64,000 bases of DNA, taken from positions 73,369 to 137,368 of the forward strand of contig NZ_VUKA01000007.1 of the NCBI RefSeq assembly GCF_008386565.1, written 5' to 3'. This document shows, piece after piece, positions 35,019 to 43,265 of this stretch. Position numbers and translations under genes: made by a program. The notes below the pieces were generated by a model. It saw only the letters and a list, made by a program, of their open reading frames with translations, made no database searches and was not told the origin of the DNA. Position 1 is the stretch's first letter, and each line of letters starts with the position of its first letter. This DNA is from Teichococcus oryzae. GTDB lineage: Bacteria > Pseudomonadota > Alphaproteobacteria > Acetobacterales > Acetobacteraceae.

Positions 35019-35654
35019 TCAGCGGCGGCGCGTCGCTGCCCAGGCTTCGGCCATCTGGTCGATCCGCATCTCGGCGGCCGACTTGCGGGGCGCCTGGGGC
35101 GCCGCCCTGGCCATCACCGCGCGGCCATCGCCGCCCCATTGGCGCGCCGGTCCGGAATCGAGATGGATGAAGCCCTGATCGGGATAAAGCCCGACGCCGC
35201 CACGGGCGAACTTGACCGCAGTGGTGGCGAAGGCCTCGAACTTCGCGGCGGGGATCATCAGGTCCATGGCCGCGGCGCGCAGATGCTGGCTGTCGCCCGC
35301 GCCATGCACGGCCCGGTTGGTTTCCGGCGTCCGGTAGCCGGAAAGCACGACCAGCTCGGCGAAGCGCTGCCGCCGGCCCATGTCCCACACGATGTCAACC
35401 GCGTTCAGGTCGAAGCTGCGCACCTTGCCCGTGCGGGTATCGGCCAGCACCTCGGAAAGCTCGGCCAGGGCGACGGGATCGGCTTCCCGGCCGTTGTGAT
35501 AGATGCCGGAGAAGGTGGCTCCATTGGCGGCGTGGCGCAGCGTCAGGCGACGCGCACCCGGCGGATCGGGCAACCGCCGGGCTGCTCTGCCCAATGCCGG
35601 GCCAGCGATGGCGAAGGTTGCAGCAGCGGTCAGAAAAAGAACTCGGCGGCGCAT
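35019..35654 (-). CDS. DUF882/YcbK-like M15-family peptidase
   Basis: This 211-residue exported protein belongs to the DUF882 group (YcbK type, peptidase M15 fold), which is linked to cell-wall peptide trimming. The signal MRRRVLFLTAAATFAIAGPA is followed by TLRHAANGATFSGIYHNGR. Zinc-site candidates are the His and Asp of QHLRAAAMDL and the His of GFIHLDSG. VLSGYRTPETNRA precedes them, as in the family. The ATG at 35654 gives the signal peptide directly. Longer upstream readings run through non-coding DNA. The C-terminal 35 residues are Ala/Arg-rich and look disordered. In some related exported proteins the signal is Tat-like; here MRRRV is ambiguous. Confidence 0.85.
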   Translation of the reverse strand: MRRRVLFLTAAATFAIAGPALGRAARRLPDPPGARRLTLRHAANGATFSGIYHNGREADPVALAELSEVLADTRTGKVRSFDLNAVDIVWDMGRRQRFAELVVLSGYRTPETNRAVHGAGDSQHLRAAAMDLMIPAAKFEAFATTAVKFARGGVGLYPDQGFIHLDSGPARQWGGDGRAVMARAAPQAPRKSAAEMRIDQMAEAWAATRRR

Positions 35655-36066
35655 GCCGATCCTGTAAACGGCAGCTTCGGGGGGCGGAACCCATCCTCGC
35701 GCGAATGCGATCAAGTTTGGCGCATAAAACGCAAAATTCGCGAAAATGAGAAAGTGAAAGAACCAAGAAGAAGCATTGTCGCAAGGTGAATCCTTCTCTG
35801 GTTTTGCTTCCATGAGGCAGGGTCGATCGCTGGAATCACATGGGGCCAAGCTTCCACGCCGCTGTTTCCATGAATGATGCTCCCGCCACAGGATGGCCGG
35901 CCACGCGACGTCATTCCGTGATGCCTCGGTCGGCTGGCGGAGCGCCGCGCTGCCGGGCTTGCGTCGGAAAGCTTGCGACCATGCTGCTTTCGCCACAGGC
36001 TGCACGGCGGCGCCAGGCATTGGGCGCACCTTTGTTTCAGCGTTGGCAACCAGGATCTGGCGACGG
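35655..36066. other. 412-bp intergenic region between divergent genes
   Basis: No convincing gene is present. The part 35705-35770 is unusually AT-rich for this window (around GCGCATAAAACGCAAAATTC) and probably holds the promoter of the DUF882 gene. The right half has normal GC content and leads to the dehydrogenase start at 36067. Frames open here have no recognisable similarity. Confidence 0.5.
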
Positions 36067-37032
36067 ATGACCCGCAAGATTGTTGTGCTCGACCCCATCA
36101 CCCCGCAGACGGCCGACCGCATGCGTGAATTGCTGCCCGCCGGCCTGGCCCTGGAACACGCCACCAGCCGCGACGCAGGCCATCTCCGGCAGATCGTTGC
36201 CGACGCCGATTACCTTGTTTCGGGCCAGGTCGCGGTGGACAAGGAACTTCTGGCGGCCGCGCGGCAGGCGAAGCTGCTGCACAAATGGGGCGTGGGGGTC
36301 GACAATTTCGACCTGGAAGCGGCCAGGGCCCAGGGCATCACCGTGGCCCGCACCACCGGCAGCAATGCCCGCCCGGTGGCCGAGGCGGCGCTGGGACTGA
36401 CCATCGCGCTGCTGCGCAACCTGGCCTGGGGTCATTCCTCCCTGCGCAGCGGCGAATGGCGGCCGATGAGCCTGCCCAAGGCCAGCTACAGCCTGTTCGG
36501 CAAGACGGTGGGCATTATCGGCTTTGGCGCGATCGGGCAGAACCTCGCCAGGCTGCTGCGCCCCTTCGGGGGGCGCATCCTGTACAACAAGACCCGTCCG
36601 CTCAGCCCGGAGGAGGAAGCGGAACAGGGTGTTGCCTTCGCCTCCGTCGCCGAGATCCTGCGGGAGGCCGATGTGGTGTCGCTGCATTGCCCCCTGACGC
36701 CGCAGACCAGGGGCATGATCGACCGCGCGGCCCTCCGCACCATGAAGCCGACGGCGGTGCTCATCAACGTGGCGCGCGGCGGCGTGGTCATCGAGAGCGA
36801 TCTGGCCGAGGCGCTGAAGGCGAAGGAAATCCTCGGCGCCGCCATGGATGTCTATGAGGAGGAGCCGACGCCCCCCTCCAACCCGCTGCTGGCGCTGGAG
36901 AACGTGGTCTGCACGCCGCACATCGCCGCCATGGCCGCGGACAGTTTCGTGCCCACCATCAGCCAGATGTTCGGCAACATCGACCGCTTCAACCGGGGTG
37001 AGCCGGTTGCGGAAGCCGATTTCGTTTGCTGA
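36067..37032 (+). CDS. D-isomer-specific 2-hydroxyacid dehydrogenase
   Basis: This 321-residue NAD-dependent dehydrogenase is of the phosphoglycerate/lactate/hydroxypyruvate family. The dinucleotide motif is VGIIGFGAIGQNLARLL (about residues 148-164). The catalytic Arg lies in LINVARGG, the Glu in the AMDVYEEEP segment and the His in CTPHIAAMA. The N-terminal domain ends with KWGVGVDNFDL, a family pattern. The ATG at 36067 follows a long AT-poor leader. Substrate specificity cannot be read from sequence. The last 44 bp overlap the 3' end of the convergent scpA gene. Confidence 0.9.
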   Translation: MTRKIVVLDPITPQTADRMRELLPAGLALEHATSRDAGHLRQIVADADYLVSGQVAVDKELLAAARQAKLLHKWGVGVDNFDLEAARAQGITVARTTGSNARPVAEAALGLTIALLRNLAWGHSSLRSGEWRPMSLPKASYSLFGKTVGIIGFGAIGQNLARLLRPFGGRILYNKTRPLSPEEEAEQGVAFASVAEILREADVVSLHCPLTPQTRGMIDRAALRTMKPTAVLINVARGGVVIESDLAEALKAKEILGAAMDVYEEEPTPPSNPLLALENVVCTPHIAAMAADSFVPTISQMFGNIDRFNRGEPVAEADFVC

Positions 37033-37765
37033 CCGCAGCGGGCGCCAGATGGAGCGGCGCAAAGGGCGCGGCCTGATCCAGCGCCGCCTCCCCTTCCCGC
37101 GCGAGTTCCAGCCCTGCCAGGAAGGTGCTGGCGAGCGCGGCGCGCCGCTGCACCGGCAAGGCACCTGGCGGCGGCAGGAAGGCGGTGATGGGCGCGCCGC
37201 CCGGATGCTCGGGCAGCAGCCGCCGCAACCGCAGCATCGCATCGGGCAGGCGCCAGAGCGGCGGCGGCGCCGGGCGCCAGGCCTCGCCGCGCTGCGGCTG
37301 CTGCAACAGCTTCAGGCAGGCGCGCAGCAATTCCACGATGTCCGCCCGGGGGCCGACACGTTCCTCCAGCACTTCCGGCATGCCGCGCGGCCAGTGGTCG
37401 TGGCGGAGCTGCGGGCGGCGCAGCAGCCAATGCCGCGCCGCCTCGGTGAAGGCGCGGTTCTGCAGCCGGCGGCGGAAGGCCTCGGCCTCGTTTTCCGCTT
37501 CCCGTGCCTCGGGGCTGTCCTGCGGCAGCAGAAGACGGGATTTCAGCAGGGTCAGCCAGGCCGCCATCACCAGCCAGTCGCCGAGCCGGCTCAGGGGAAT
37601 GCGGCGGTCCAGCGCGGCGGCATCCAGCGCATCGGCGAACTGCTCGGCCAGGGCGAGGATCGACAGCCGCGCCAGATCCACCTTCTGCCCCCGCGCCAGT
37701 TCCAGAAGATGGTCCAGCGGGCCTTCATAAGCGCCGAGGCGGAGATCCGGGGTCGCCTCGCTCAT
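36989..37765 (-). CDS. scpA: Segregation and condensation protein A (kleisin)
   Basis: This 258-residue kleisin bridges the SMC heads and carries the ScpB dimer in the bacterial condensin. The N-terminal family block YEGPLDHLLELARGQKVDLA (about residues 13-32) and LVMAAWLTLLKSRLLLP (about 65-81) are clear. The C-terminal winged-helix part is less obvious, and the last residues overlap the dehydrogenase gene. ATG 37765 overlaps the stop of the upstream gene (ATGA). scpB, which normally follows, is absent here. The gene is instead the last member of a coupled operon with a tyrosine recombinase. Confidence 0.87.
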   Translation of the reverse strand: MSEATPDLRLGAYEGPLDHLLELARGQKVDLARLSILALAEQFADALDAAALDRRIPLSRLGDWLVMAAWLTLLKSRLLLPQDSPEAREAENEAEAFRRRLQNRAFTEAARHWLLRRPQLRHDHWPRGMPEVLEERVGPRADIVELLRACLKLLQQPQRGEAWRPAPPPLWRLPDAMLRLRRLLPEHPGGAPITAFLPPPGALPVQRRAALASTFLAGLELAREGEAALDQAAPFAPLHLAPAAVSKRNRLPQPAHPG

Positions 37766-38316
37766 CCGCCCTCCTCATAAACAGGGCGCAGGGTGAAGCG
37801 CAGGGTGGGAAAACGCTGCCGAAGCCGCAGCAGGGCCTGCCAGGGGCTCCAATCGGCCGACCAGAAGCGCAGCCGCAGCGCGCCGCCTGTGCTGCGAGCT
37901 TCCCGCACATGGCGCAGGGGGCGGGGCGTGCCCCATTCGCGCCAAAGCCAACTCCGCGCCTCCGGATGGTCCGGCCCCAGCGCCAGGATCTCCGGCGGCA
38001 CGGGGAACAAGGCGTGCAGGTCGAGTGGGCAGGCGGTGCTTTGGCCGATGAGGGATCTGGCCCGCTCCTGCTGCGCGGCCACGGCCTCGCGCAGCTGCTC
38101 CGCCAGAATGCGCGCCCCTTCCAGGCTGATGCCACGGGTCTGCGGCGGCGCCGACAGCATCAGGTGCAGCCAGTCCTCCTGCAGCCGCGGCAGGTCGAGC
38201 TGCCAGGGCACCAGCCCGGAGCCGGCGGCGGCGGCGCGGAACCGGGCGAGTTCGGCCTCGGCGCCCGCAGCCTCGAAATGATGGTAAAGCCAGTCGGGGT
38301 CCGGCGCGGGCGTCAC
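37762..38316 (-). CDS. Conserved-looking hypothetical protein between recombinase and scpA
   Basis: This 184-residue soluble protein has no signal or membrane segment. Both ends overlap its neighbours by 4 nt (GTG start inside the recombinase stop, stop inside the scpA ATG), which is strong evidence that it is real. It contains Trp-rich elements such as SWLWREWGTPRPLRHVR and a C-terminal FPTLRFTLRPVYEEGG. The last 35 residues faintly resemble the ferredoxin-like Api92/DUF1281 fold (a W..P...L...FP.L.F.l.Y.E.G pattern), but this is a weak visual match. Its place suggests a role with ScpA or the recombinase. I cannot assign a function. Confidence 0.7.
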   Translation of the reverse strand: MTPAPDPDWLYHHFEAAGAEAELARFRAAAAGSGLVPWQLDLPRLQEDWLHLMLSAPPQTRGISLEGARILAEQLREAVAAQQERARSLIGQSTACPLDLHALFPVPPEILALGPDHPEARSWLWREWGTPRPLRHVREARSTGGALRLRFWSADWSPWQALLRLRQRFPTLRFTLRPVYEEGG

Positions 38317-39341
38317 AGGTCCAGCAGCTTCACCGGGCTTTCCGTGACCAGCTTGGCGCGGCGCACATAGCCGCGCATGGTCTTCAGGTCACGATGGCGG
38401 GTGTGGTCCATGATCTGCTCGTCCCGGGCGCCGGCCATGTAGGCCTCCGTGACGAAGCCGGCGCGCAGGCCGTGCGGCGACAGCCGCTCGCCGGCTGCGA
38501 CGGTCAGGCCCGCCTGGGCGGCGCGGCGGCGCAGGATCTGCCACACCGCCTCGGGCACCAGCCGGCCATGGTCGATATTGCCCCACTGGTCCACCCGGCG
38601 GAACACCGGGCCGTAGCGCGTGTCGGAAGCCGTGAGCCAGGCTTCCAGCGCGCGGATCGGGCAGGTCTGGGGGCGCCGCCCGCGGGTGATGCCAAGCTCC
38701 ACCCCCTCCCCCGCCGCATCGGTCTTGGAGCGCGGCAGGGTCAGGCGCAGCCCGCTATCGGTGAAGCGCAGATGCTCGCGGTCGATGCCGACCAGTTCGC
38801 TGCGGCGGAGCGCGCCGGCGAAGCCCAGCAGCAGCAGCGCCCGGTCGCGCAGCCCGGCCAGGTCGCCCTGGCAGGCGGCCACCAGCTTGCGCAGCTCAAC
38901 CGAGGTGAGCGCCGCCGCCTGCCGCTTGCGGCTGCCATGGCTGCGGCGGATGCCTTGCAGGGTGGTGCGGATCGCCGGATGCGCCGCCGACCATGGGTGG
39001 CCATGCAGCTTGTGCTGGCGCCCGATCGCGGCCAGCCGGCGCTCCAGCGCCGAGCGGCTGTGGGTTTGCGCCATGCCGGCCAGATAGGCGGCCACCGCCG
39101 CCGGCTCGGCGGGCAGCGGGACGCAGCCGGCCAGGGCGCACCATTCGGTGAAGCTTCGCCAGTCGGTCGCATAGGCGCGGCGGGTTTCCGGCGCCAGGGA
39201 TTGCCGCGCATAGGCTTCCGCCGCAGCCAGCGCGGCCTCGCCGGCATCGGTGAGGATCGTGGGGGCGGGCGGCGCCGGCTCCGCCGCGGCCAGGGCGCCG
39301 GAAGCCTGTTCCGGCAGCTTCGCTGGTGTCGTCATGCGCAT
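38313..39341 (-). CDS. Tyrosine-type site-specific recombinase/integrase
   Basis: This protein of about 342 residues has an N-terminal SAM-like core-binding domain (APETRRAYATDWRSFTEWC, about residues 49-67) and a catalytic domain. The active-site residues are visible in order: Arg in GALRRSELVGID, Lys in LPRSKTD, His-x-x-Arg in SPHGLRAGF, the His of MDHTRHRD and the nucleophile Tyr in TMRGYVRRA. It is longer than XerC/XerD (about 300). The start is uncertain: ATG 39341 or 39335 are used because an earlier one (39377) lacks a ribosome-binding site. It heads a coupled operon with a hypothetical gene and scpA, which argues for a resident chromosomal function. I saw no attachment-site repeats flanking it. 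Confidence 0.87.
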   Translation of the reverse strand: MRMTTPAKLPEQASGALAAAEPAPPAPTILTDAGEAALAAAEAYARQSLAPETRRAYATDWRSFTEWCALAGCVPLPAEPAAVAAYLAGMAQTHSRSALERRLAAIGRQHKLHGHPWSAAHPAIRTTLQGIRRSHGSRKRQAAALTSVELRKLVAACQGDLAGLRDRALLLLGFAGALRRSELVGIDREHLRFTDSGLRLTLPRSKTDAAGEGVELGITRGRRPQTCPIRALEAWLTASDTRYGPVFRRVDQWGNIDHGRLVPEAVWQILRRRAAQAGLTVAAGERLSPHGLRAGFVTEAYMAGARDEQIMDHTRHRDLKTMRGYVRRAKLVTESPVKLLDL

Positions 39342-39507
39342 GCCGGGAGTGTAGTCCGGCGGGGCACGCGCCGCCACCCGGGAGTAACCACGGTCCGATG
39401 TTGTGATTTCGTGGACTGGCGATTGTTTTTGGTTATTCTGGCTTCCGGCCTCGTTCGGTCATCGTATCGGACATCCGGTGCCAGGTTCATGCCGACAGGA
39501 GATCGCC

Positions 39508-40536
39508 ATGCCTCGCCTGCTTGTGCCCCGCCGTTCCGTTTTGACCGCTCCGCTCGCCCTTCCCTTCCTCGGAACCGCCGCCGGGGCGCAGCCGCGCTCC
39601 GTGCAGCTGCTCAACGTGTCCTACGACCCGACGCGCGAATTCTACCGGGACTTCAACGCGGCCTTCACCACGCGCTGGAAGGAGCGGAGCGGCGAAACCC
39701 TGCGCGCCAATGTTTCCCATGGCGGATCGGGGCGCCAGGCCCGCTCGGTAATCGACGGCCTGCCCGCGGATGTGGTGACGCTGGCCCTGGCCTATGACAT
39801 CGACGCCATTGCCGAGCGCGGCCTGATCGCGCCCGACTGGCAATCCCGCCTGCCCGCCAACAGCGCGCCCTACACCAGCACCATCGTGTTCCTGGTACGC
39901 AAGGGCAATCCGAAGAACATCCGCGACTGGGGCGACCTCATCAGGCCGGGGGTGGGCGTCATCACGCCCAATCCCAAGACCTCGGGCGGGGCGCGCTGGA
40001 ACTACCTGGCCGGGTGGGCCTGGGCGCTGCGCCAGCCCGGCGGCGACGAAAAAGCGGCGGAAGCCTTCCTGATGGCGCTGTTCCGCAACGTGCCCGTGCT
40101 GGATACCGGTGCGCGGGGCTCCACCACCTCCTTTGTCCAGCGTGGCCAGGGCGACGTGCTGCTGGCCTGGGAAAACGAGGCGCATCTGGCCTTCGCCGAA
40201 TTCGGCGCAGGGCAGTTCGACATCGTGTACCCATCCTTGTCGATCCTGGCGGAGCCGCCGGTCGCGCTGGTGGACCGCAATGTGGACCGGCGCGGCACGC
40301 GCGCCGTGGCCGAGGCTTATCTCAGGGCGCTGTATGAGCCGGACGCGCAGGCCCTCGCCGCACGCCACTTCTATCGCCCGCGCGATGCCGCCGCGCTGGC
40401 CGCCGCCGGGAGCCGTTTCCCGGCGCTGGAGATGGTGACCATCGACGACGCGGCCTTTGGTGGCTGGAAACAGGCCCAGGCGCGGCATTTCGATGATGGC
40501 GGCGTGTTCGACCGCCTTTACCAGCCGGGCCGCTGA
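39508..40536 (+). CDS. cysP: Sulfate/thiosulfate ABC transporter, periplasmic binding protein
   Basis: This 342-residue binding protein is of Sbp/CysP type. Signal peptide [20 protein letters not shown] is followed by the family start [19 protein letters not shown] (about residues 32-50), then [20 protein letters not shown] and [13 protein letters not shown], which supply the oxyanion contacts in this family. AGGAG at 39497-39501 lies 6 nt before ATG 39508. The upstream 166 bp separates it from the divergent recombinase and includes an AT-rich patch near 39400-39440 that likely contains the promoter. It leads a cysP-T-W-A operon. Sbp and CysP cannot be separated by eye. Confidence 0.9.
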   Translation: MPRLLVPRRSVLTAPLALPFLGTAAGAQPRSVQLLNVSYDPTREFYRDFNAAFTTRWKERSGETLRANVSHGGSGRQARSVIDGLPADVVTLALAYDIDAIAERGLIAPDWQSRLPANSAPYTSTIVFLVRKGNPKNIRDWGDLIRPGVGVITPNPKTSGGARWNYLAGWAWALRQPGGDEKAAEAFLMALFRNVPVLDTGARGSTTSFVQRGQGDVLLAWENEAHLAFAEFGAGQFDIVYPSLSILAEPPVALVDRNVDRRGTRAVAEAYLRALYEPDAQALAARHFYRPRDAAALAAAGSRFPALEMVTIDDAAFGGWKQAQARHFDDGGVFDRLYQPGR

Positions 40537-40540
40537 CGCC

Positions 40541-41401
40541 ATGGCGGCACCGCCCTCTGCCGCATTGCGCACCCGCCCGGGGAGCCTGGCCTCCCGCCGG
40601 GGCCCCTTGCCGGGCTTCGGGCTGAGCCTCGGCGTGGCGCTGTTCTGGCTGTCGGCCCTGGTGCTGATCCCGCTCGGGGCGCTGCTGCTGCGTCCTTGGG
40701 AACTGGGAGTGTCGGGCCTGTGGCGGTCGCTTTCGGAGCCGCGCGTCCTGGCGGCGCTGCGCCTGTCCTTTCTCGGCGCGCTCACCGCCTCGGCGGTGAC
40801 ATTGCCCTTTGGGCTGCTGCTGGCCTGGGTGCTGGTGCGGGACCGCTTTCCGGGCCGCCGGTTGCTCGATGCCATGGTGGATCTGCCCTTCGCCCTGCCC
40901 ACCGCCGTGGCGGGGCTGGCGCTGACTGCGCTTTACGCGCCGAATGGCTGGCTCGGCGCGCCGCTCGCGGCGTTGGGGGTGAAGGTGGCCTACACGCCGC
41001 TGGGCGTCATTCTCGCCATGGCCTTTGTTGGGCTGCCCTTCATCGTGCGGACGGTGGAGCCTGTGCTGCGCGATCTGCCGCGCGAGGCCGAGGAAGCCGC
41101 CGCGACCCTGGGTGCCAGCCGGCCGCAGATCCTGTGGCGGGTGGTGCTTCCAGCCCTGGCGCCGGCCCTTCTGGCGGGTTTCGCCATGGCATCGGCGCGG
41201 GCCATCGGCGAATATGGCAGCGTGATCTTCATCGCGGGCAACATGCCGATGGTCAGCGAGATCGCGCCGCTGGTGATCGTGACGCGGCTGGAGCAGTTCG
41301 ACTACGCCGGCGCCGCCGCTGTCGGGCTGGCGATGCTGGCCTTGTCCTTCCTGTTGCTGCTGGCCCTGAACCTGGCCACCCGATTCTGGCGCCCGGTGTG
41401 A
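40541..41401 (+). CDS. cysT: Sulfate/thiosulfate ABC transporter permease CysT
   Basis: This 286-residue inner-membrane permease has six hydrophobic segments. The region from LPFGLLLAWVLVRDRFPGRR to DLPFALPTAVAGLALTALYA is the typical CysT/CysU block. The EAA loop EEAAATLGASRPQILWRVVL docks on CysA. SARAIGEYGSVIFIAGNMP is another family marker. ATG 40541 lies 4 bp after cysP stops and gives a plausible cytoplasmic N-terminus of about 25 residues. Together with CysW it forms the translocation channel. Confidence 0.9.
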   Translation: MAAPPSAALRTRPGSLASRRGPLPGFGLSLGVALFWLSALVLIPLGALLLRPWELGVSGLWRSLSEPRVLAALRLSFLGALTASAVTLPFGLLLAWVLVRDRFPGRRLLDAMVDLPFALPTAVAGLALTALYAPNGWLGAPLAALGVKVAYTPLGVILAMAFVGLPFIVRTVEPVLRDLPREAEEAAATLGASRPQILWRVVLPALAPALLAGFAMASARAIGEYGSVIFIAGNMPMVSEIAPLVIVTRLEQFDYAGAAAVGLAMLALSFLLLLALNLATRFWRPV

Positions 41402-41406
41402 CGGCG

Positions 41407-42222
41407 ATGCACGGGGGCCGCTCCTCCCTCGCCGGAACCCTGCTGCTGCGTGGCCTCGCGGTTCTGGTGCTGGTTCTGTTCCTTGGCCTGCCCCTTCTGG
41501 CCGTCCTGGCCGAGGCGTTGCGCCGTGGCGCGGGTCCGGCGCTGGCGGCGCTGGCCGACCCGGACGCGCTGGCCTCGATCCGGCTGACCCTTCTGGTGGC
41601 GGCCATCACCGTGCCGGTGAACACCGTGGGCGGCCTGGCCGCCGCCTGGTGCATCACCCGCTTCCGGTTTCCCGGCCGGGCGCTGCTGCTGGCGCTGATC
41701 GAGCTGCCCTTTTCCGTGTCGCCGGTGATCTCGGGCCTGGTCTGGGTGTTGTTGTTCGGCTCGGCCGGCTGGTTCGGCCCCTGGCTGGAAGAGCGGGGGC
41801 TGCAGATCGTCTTCGCCTTGCCGGGGCTGGTGCTGGCGACGCTGTTCGTCACCTTCCCCTTTGTTGCCCGCACGCTGATCCCGCTGATGCAGGAGCAGGG
41901 CGCCACGGCGGAGGAAGCGGCGGCCACCCTGGGCGCGTCGGGCTGGCAGAGCTTCTTTCGCGTCACCCTGCCCCAGATACGCTGGGCGCTGCTGTCAGGC
42001 GTGCTGCTGTGCAACGCCCGCGCGATGGGCGAGTTTGGGGCTGTGTCGGTGGTGTCCGGTCATATCCGGGGCGAAACCAACACCATGCCGCTGCATATCG
42101 AGATCCTGTACAATGAATATCAGTTTGTCGGGGCGTTCGCGGTGGCCGCGCTGCTGGCGCTGCTGGCCCTGGTGACATTGGCTGCGAAAATGGTTCTGGA
42201 ACGCCGCGGCGGGGGCGCATGA
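41407..42222 (+). CDS. cysW: Sulfate/thiosulfate ABC transporter permease CysW
   Basis: This 271-residue permease pairs with CysT. It shows LPLLAVLAEALRRGAGPAL near the N-terminus, WCITRFRFPGRALLLALIEL, the EAA loop EEAAATLGASGWQSFFRVTL and the CysW-type GEFGAVSVVSGHIRGETNT plus HIEILYNEYQFVGAFA. The ATG at 41407 is used. An in-frame GTG at 41398 overlaps the cysT stop as GTGA and would add three residues, which is equally possible. The stop overlaps the cysA start (ATGA). Confidence 0.9.
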   Translation: MHGGRSSLAGTLLLRGLAVLVLVLFLGLPLLAVLAEALRRGAGPALAALADPDALASIRLTLLVAAITVPVNTVGGLAAAWCITRFRFPGRALLLALIELPFSVSPVISGLVWVLLFGSAGWFGPWLEERGLQIVFALPGLVLATLFVTFPFVARTLIPLMQEQGATAEEAAATLGASGWQSFFRVTLPQIRWALLSGVLLCNARAMGEFGAVSVVSGHIRGETNTMPLHIEILYNEYQFVGAFAVAALLALLALVTLAAKMVLERRGGGA

Positions 42223-43265
42223 GCGTCATCATCCGGGGGCTTTCCCGGCGCTTCGGCAGCGCCCAGGCGCTGCAGGACATCGAGCTTTCGGTGCGGGCGG
42301 GGGAGTTCGTCGCGCTGCTCGGTCCTTCAGGCTCGGGCAAGACCACGCTGCTGCGCATCCTGGCCGGGCTGGACTTCGCCGATGGCGGCACCGTGCAGAT
42401 CGGCGGGGTGCCCATGGAAGGCGTGCCGGCGCGGCGGCGCGGCATCGGCTTCGTGTTCCAGAACTACGCCCTGTTCCGGCACATGACCGTGTTCGAGAAC
42501 GTCGCCTTCGGATTGCGGGTGCGGCCGCGCGCCAGCCGCCCGCCGGAGGCGGAGATCGCGGCCCGCGTCCGCCGTCTGCTGGAGCGGATGGGCATTCCCG
42601 AACTGGAGCGCCGCCTGCCGGAACAGATTTCCGGCGGCCAGCGCCAGCGCGTCGCCCTGGCGCGCGCCCTGGCGATCGAGCCCCCGCTGCTGCTGCTGGA
42701 TGAGCCCTTCGGCGCGCTGGACGCGGCGGTGCGGCACGGGCTGCGCCGCTGGCTGCGCGAGCTGCACAACGAGATGAGCCTGACCAGCCTGTTCGTGACC
42801 CACGACCAGGAGGAGGCGATGGCTCTGGCCGACCGGGTCGCCGTGCTGCAGGCCGGCCGGATCGCGCAGATCGACACGCCCGAGATGGTGCTGGAACGGC
42901 CCGCCAATGCCTTTGTCGCTGGCTTCCTGGGGCAGGCGGCGCGGTTGCCGGCGATGCTGCGCGACGGCGCGGTGGATTTCGCGCCCCTGCCCCTTCCGCC
43001 CCTGCCGCGCGAGGCGCTGGTTTCGGCGCCCGATCGGGACGGGCCGGTGCAGGCCTTTATCCGCGCCCATGAATGGCGGGCCGAGCCAGCGGCGCCGGGC
43101 CAGGCCAATGCCGTGCTGCGCAGCGCCCGCCCTTCCGGCGGAATGCTGCAGGCCGATATCGCCCTGGGCGAGCTGACGGTGGAGGCATTGCTGCCGGCCG
43201 GCCCGTTGCGGGCCGGCTCGCCCTGCCTGCTGCGTCCGCTGACGGCGCGGCTGTTTCCCGCCTGA
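42219..43265 (+). CDS. cysA: Sulfate/thiosulfate ABC transporter ATP-binding protein CysA
   Basis: This 348-residue ATPase of the CysTW importer has Walker A GPSGSGKTT at residues 35-43, signature ISGGQRQRVALARAL, Walker B LLLLDEPFGALD and the H-loop in SLFVTHDQEEAMALADR. The C-terminal 120 residues form the TOBE-type regulatory domain seen in CysA (ending LLRPLTARLFPA). ATG 42219 overlaps the cysW stop. The stop is immediately adjacent to the stop of the convergent binding-protein gene. Confidence 0.92.
   Translation: MSVIIRGLSRRFGSAQALQDIELSVRAGEFVALLGPSGSGKTTLLRILAGLDFADGGTVQIGGVPMEGVPARRRGIGFVFQNYALFRHMTVFENVAFGLRVRPRASRPPEAEIAARVRRLLERMGIPELERRLPEQISGGQRQRVALARALAIEPPLLLLDEPFGALDAAVRHGLRRWLRELHNEMSLTSLFVTHDQEEAMALADRVAVLQAGRIAQIDTPEMVLERPANAFVAGFLGQAARLPAMLRDGAVDFAPLPLPPLPREALVSAPDRDGPVQAFIRAHEWRAEPAAPGQANAVLRSARPSGGMLQADIALGELTVEALLPAGPLRAGSPCLLRPLTARLFPA

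Noticed and set aside
38313-39341. Integrase of a genomic island
   Set aside because: No direct repeats, tRNA target or cargo genes were seen around it, and its tight coupling to scpA speaks against a mobile origin. It remains possible but is not called.
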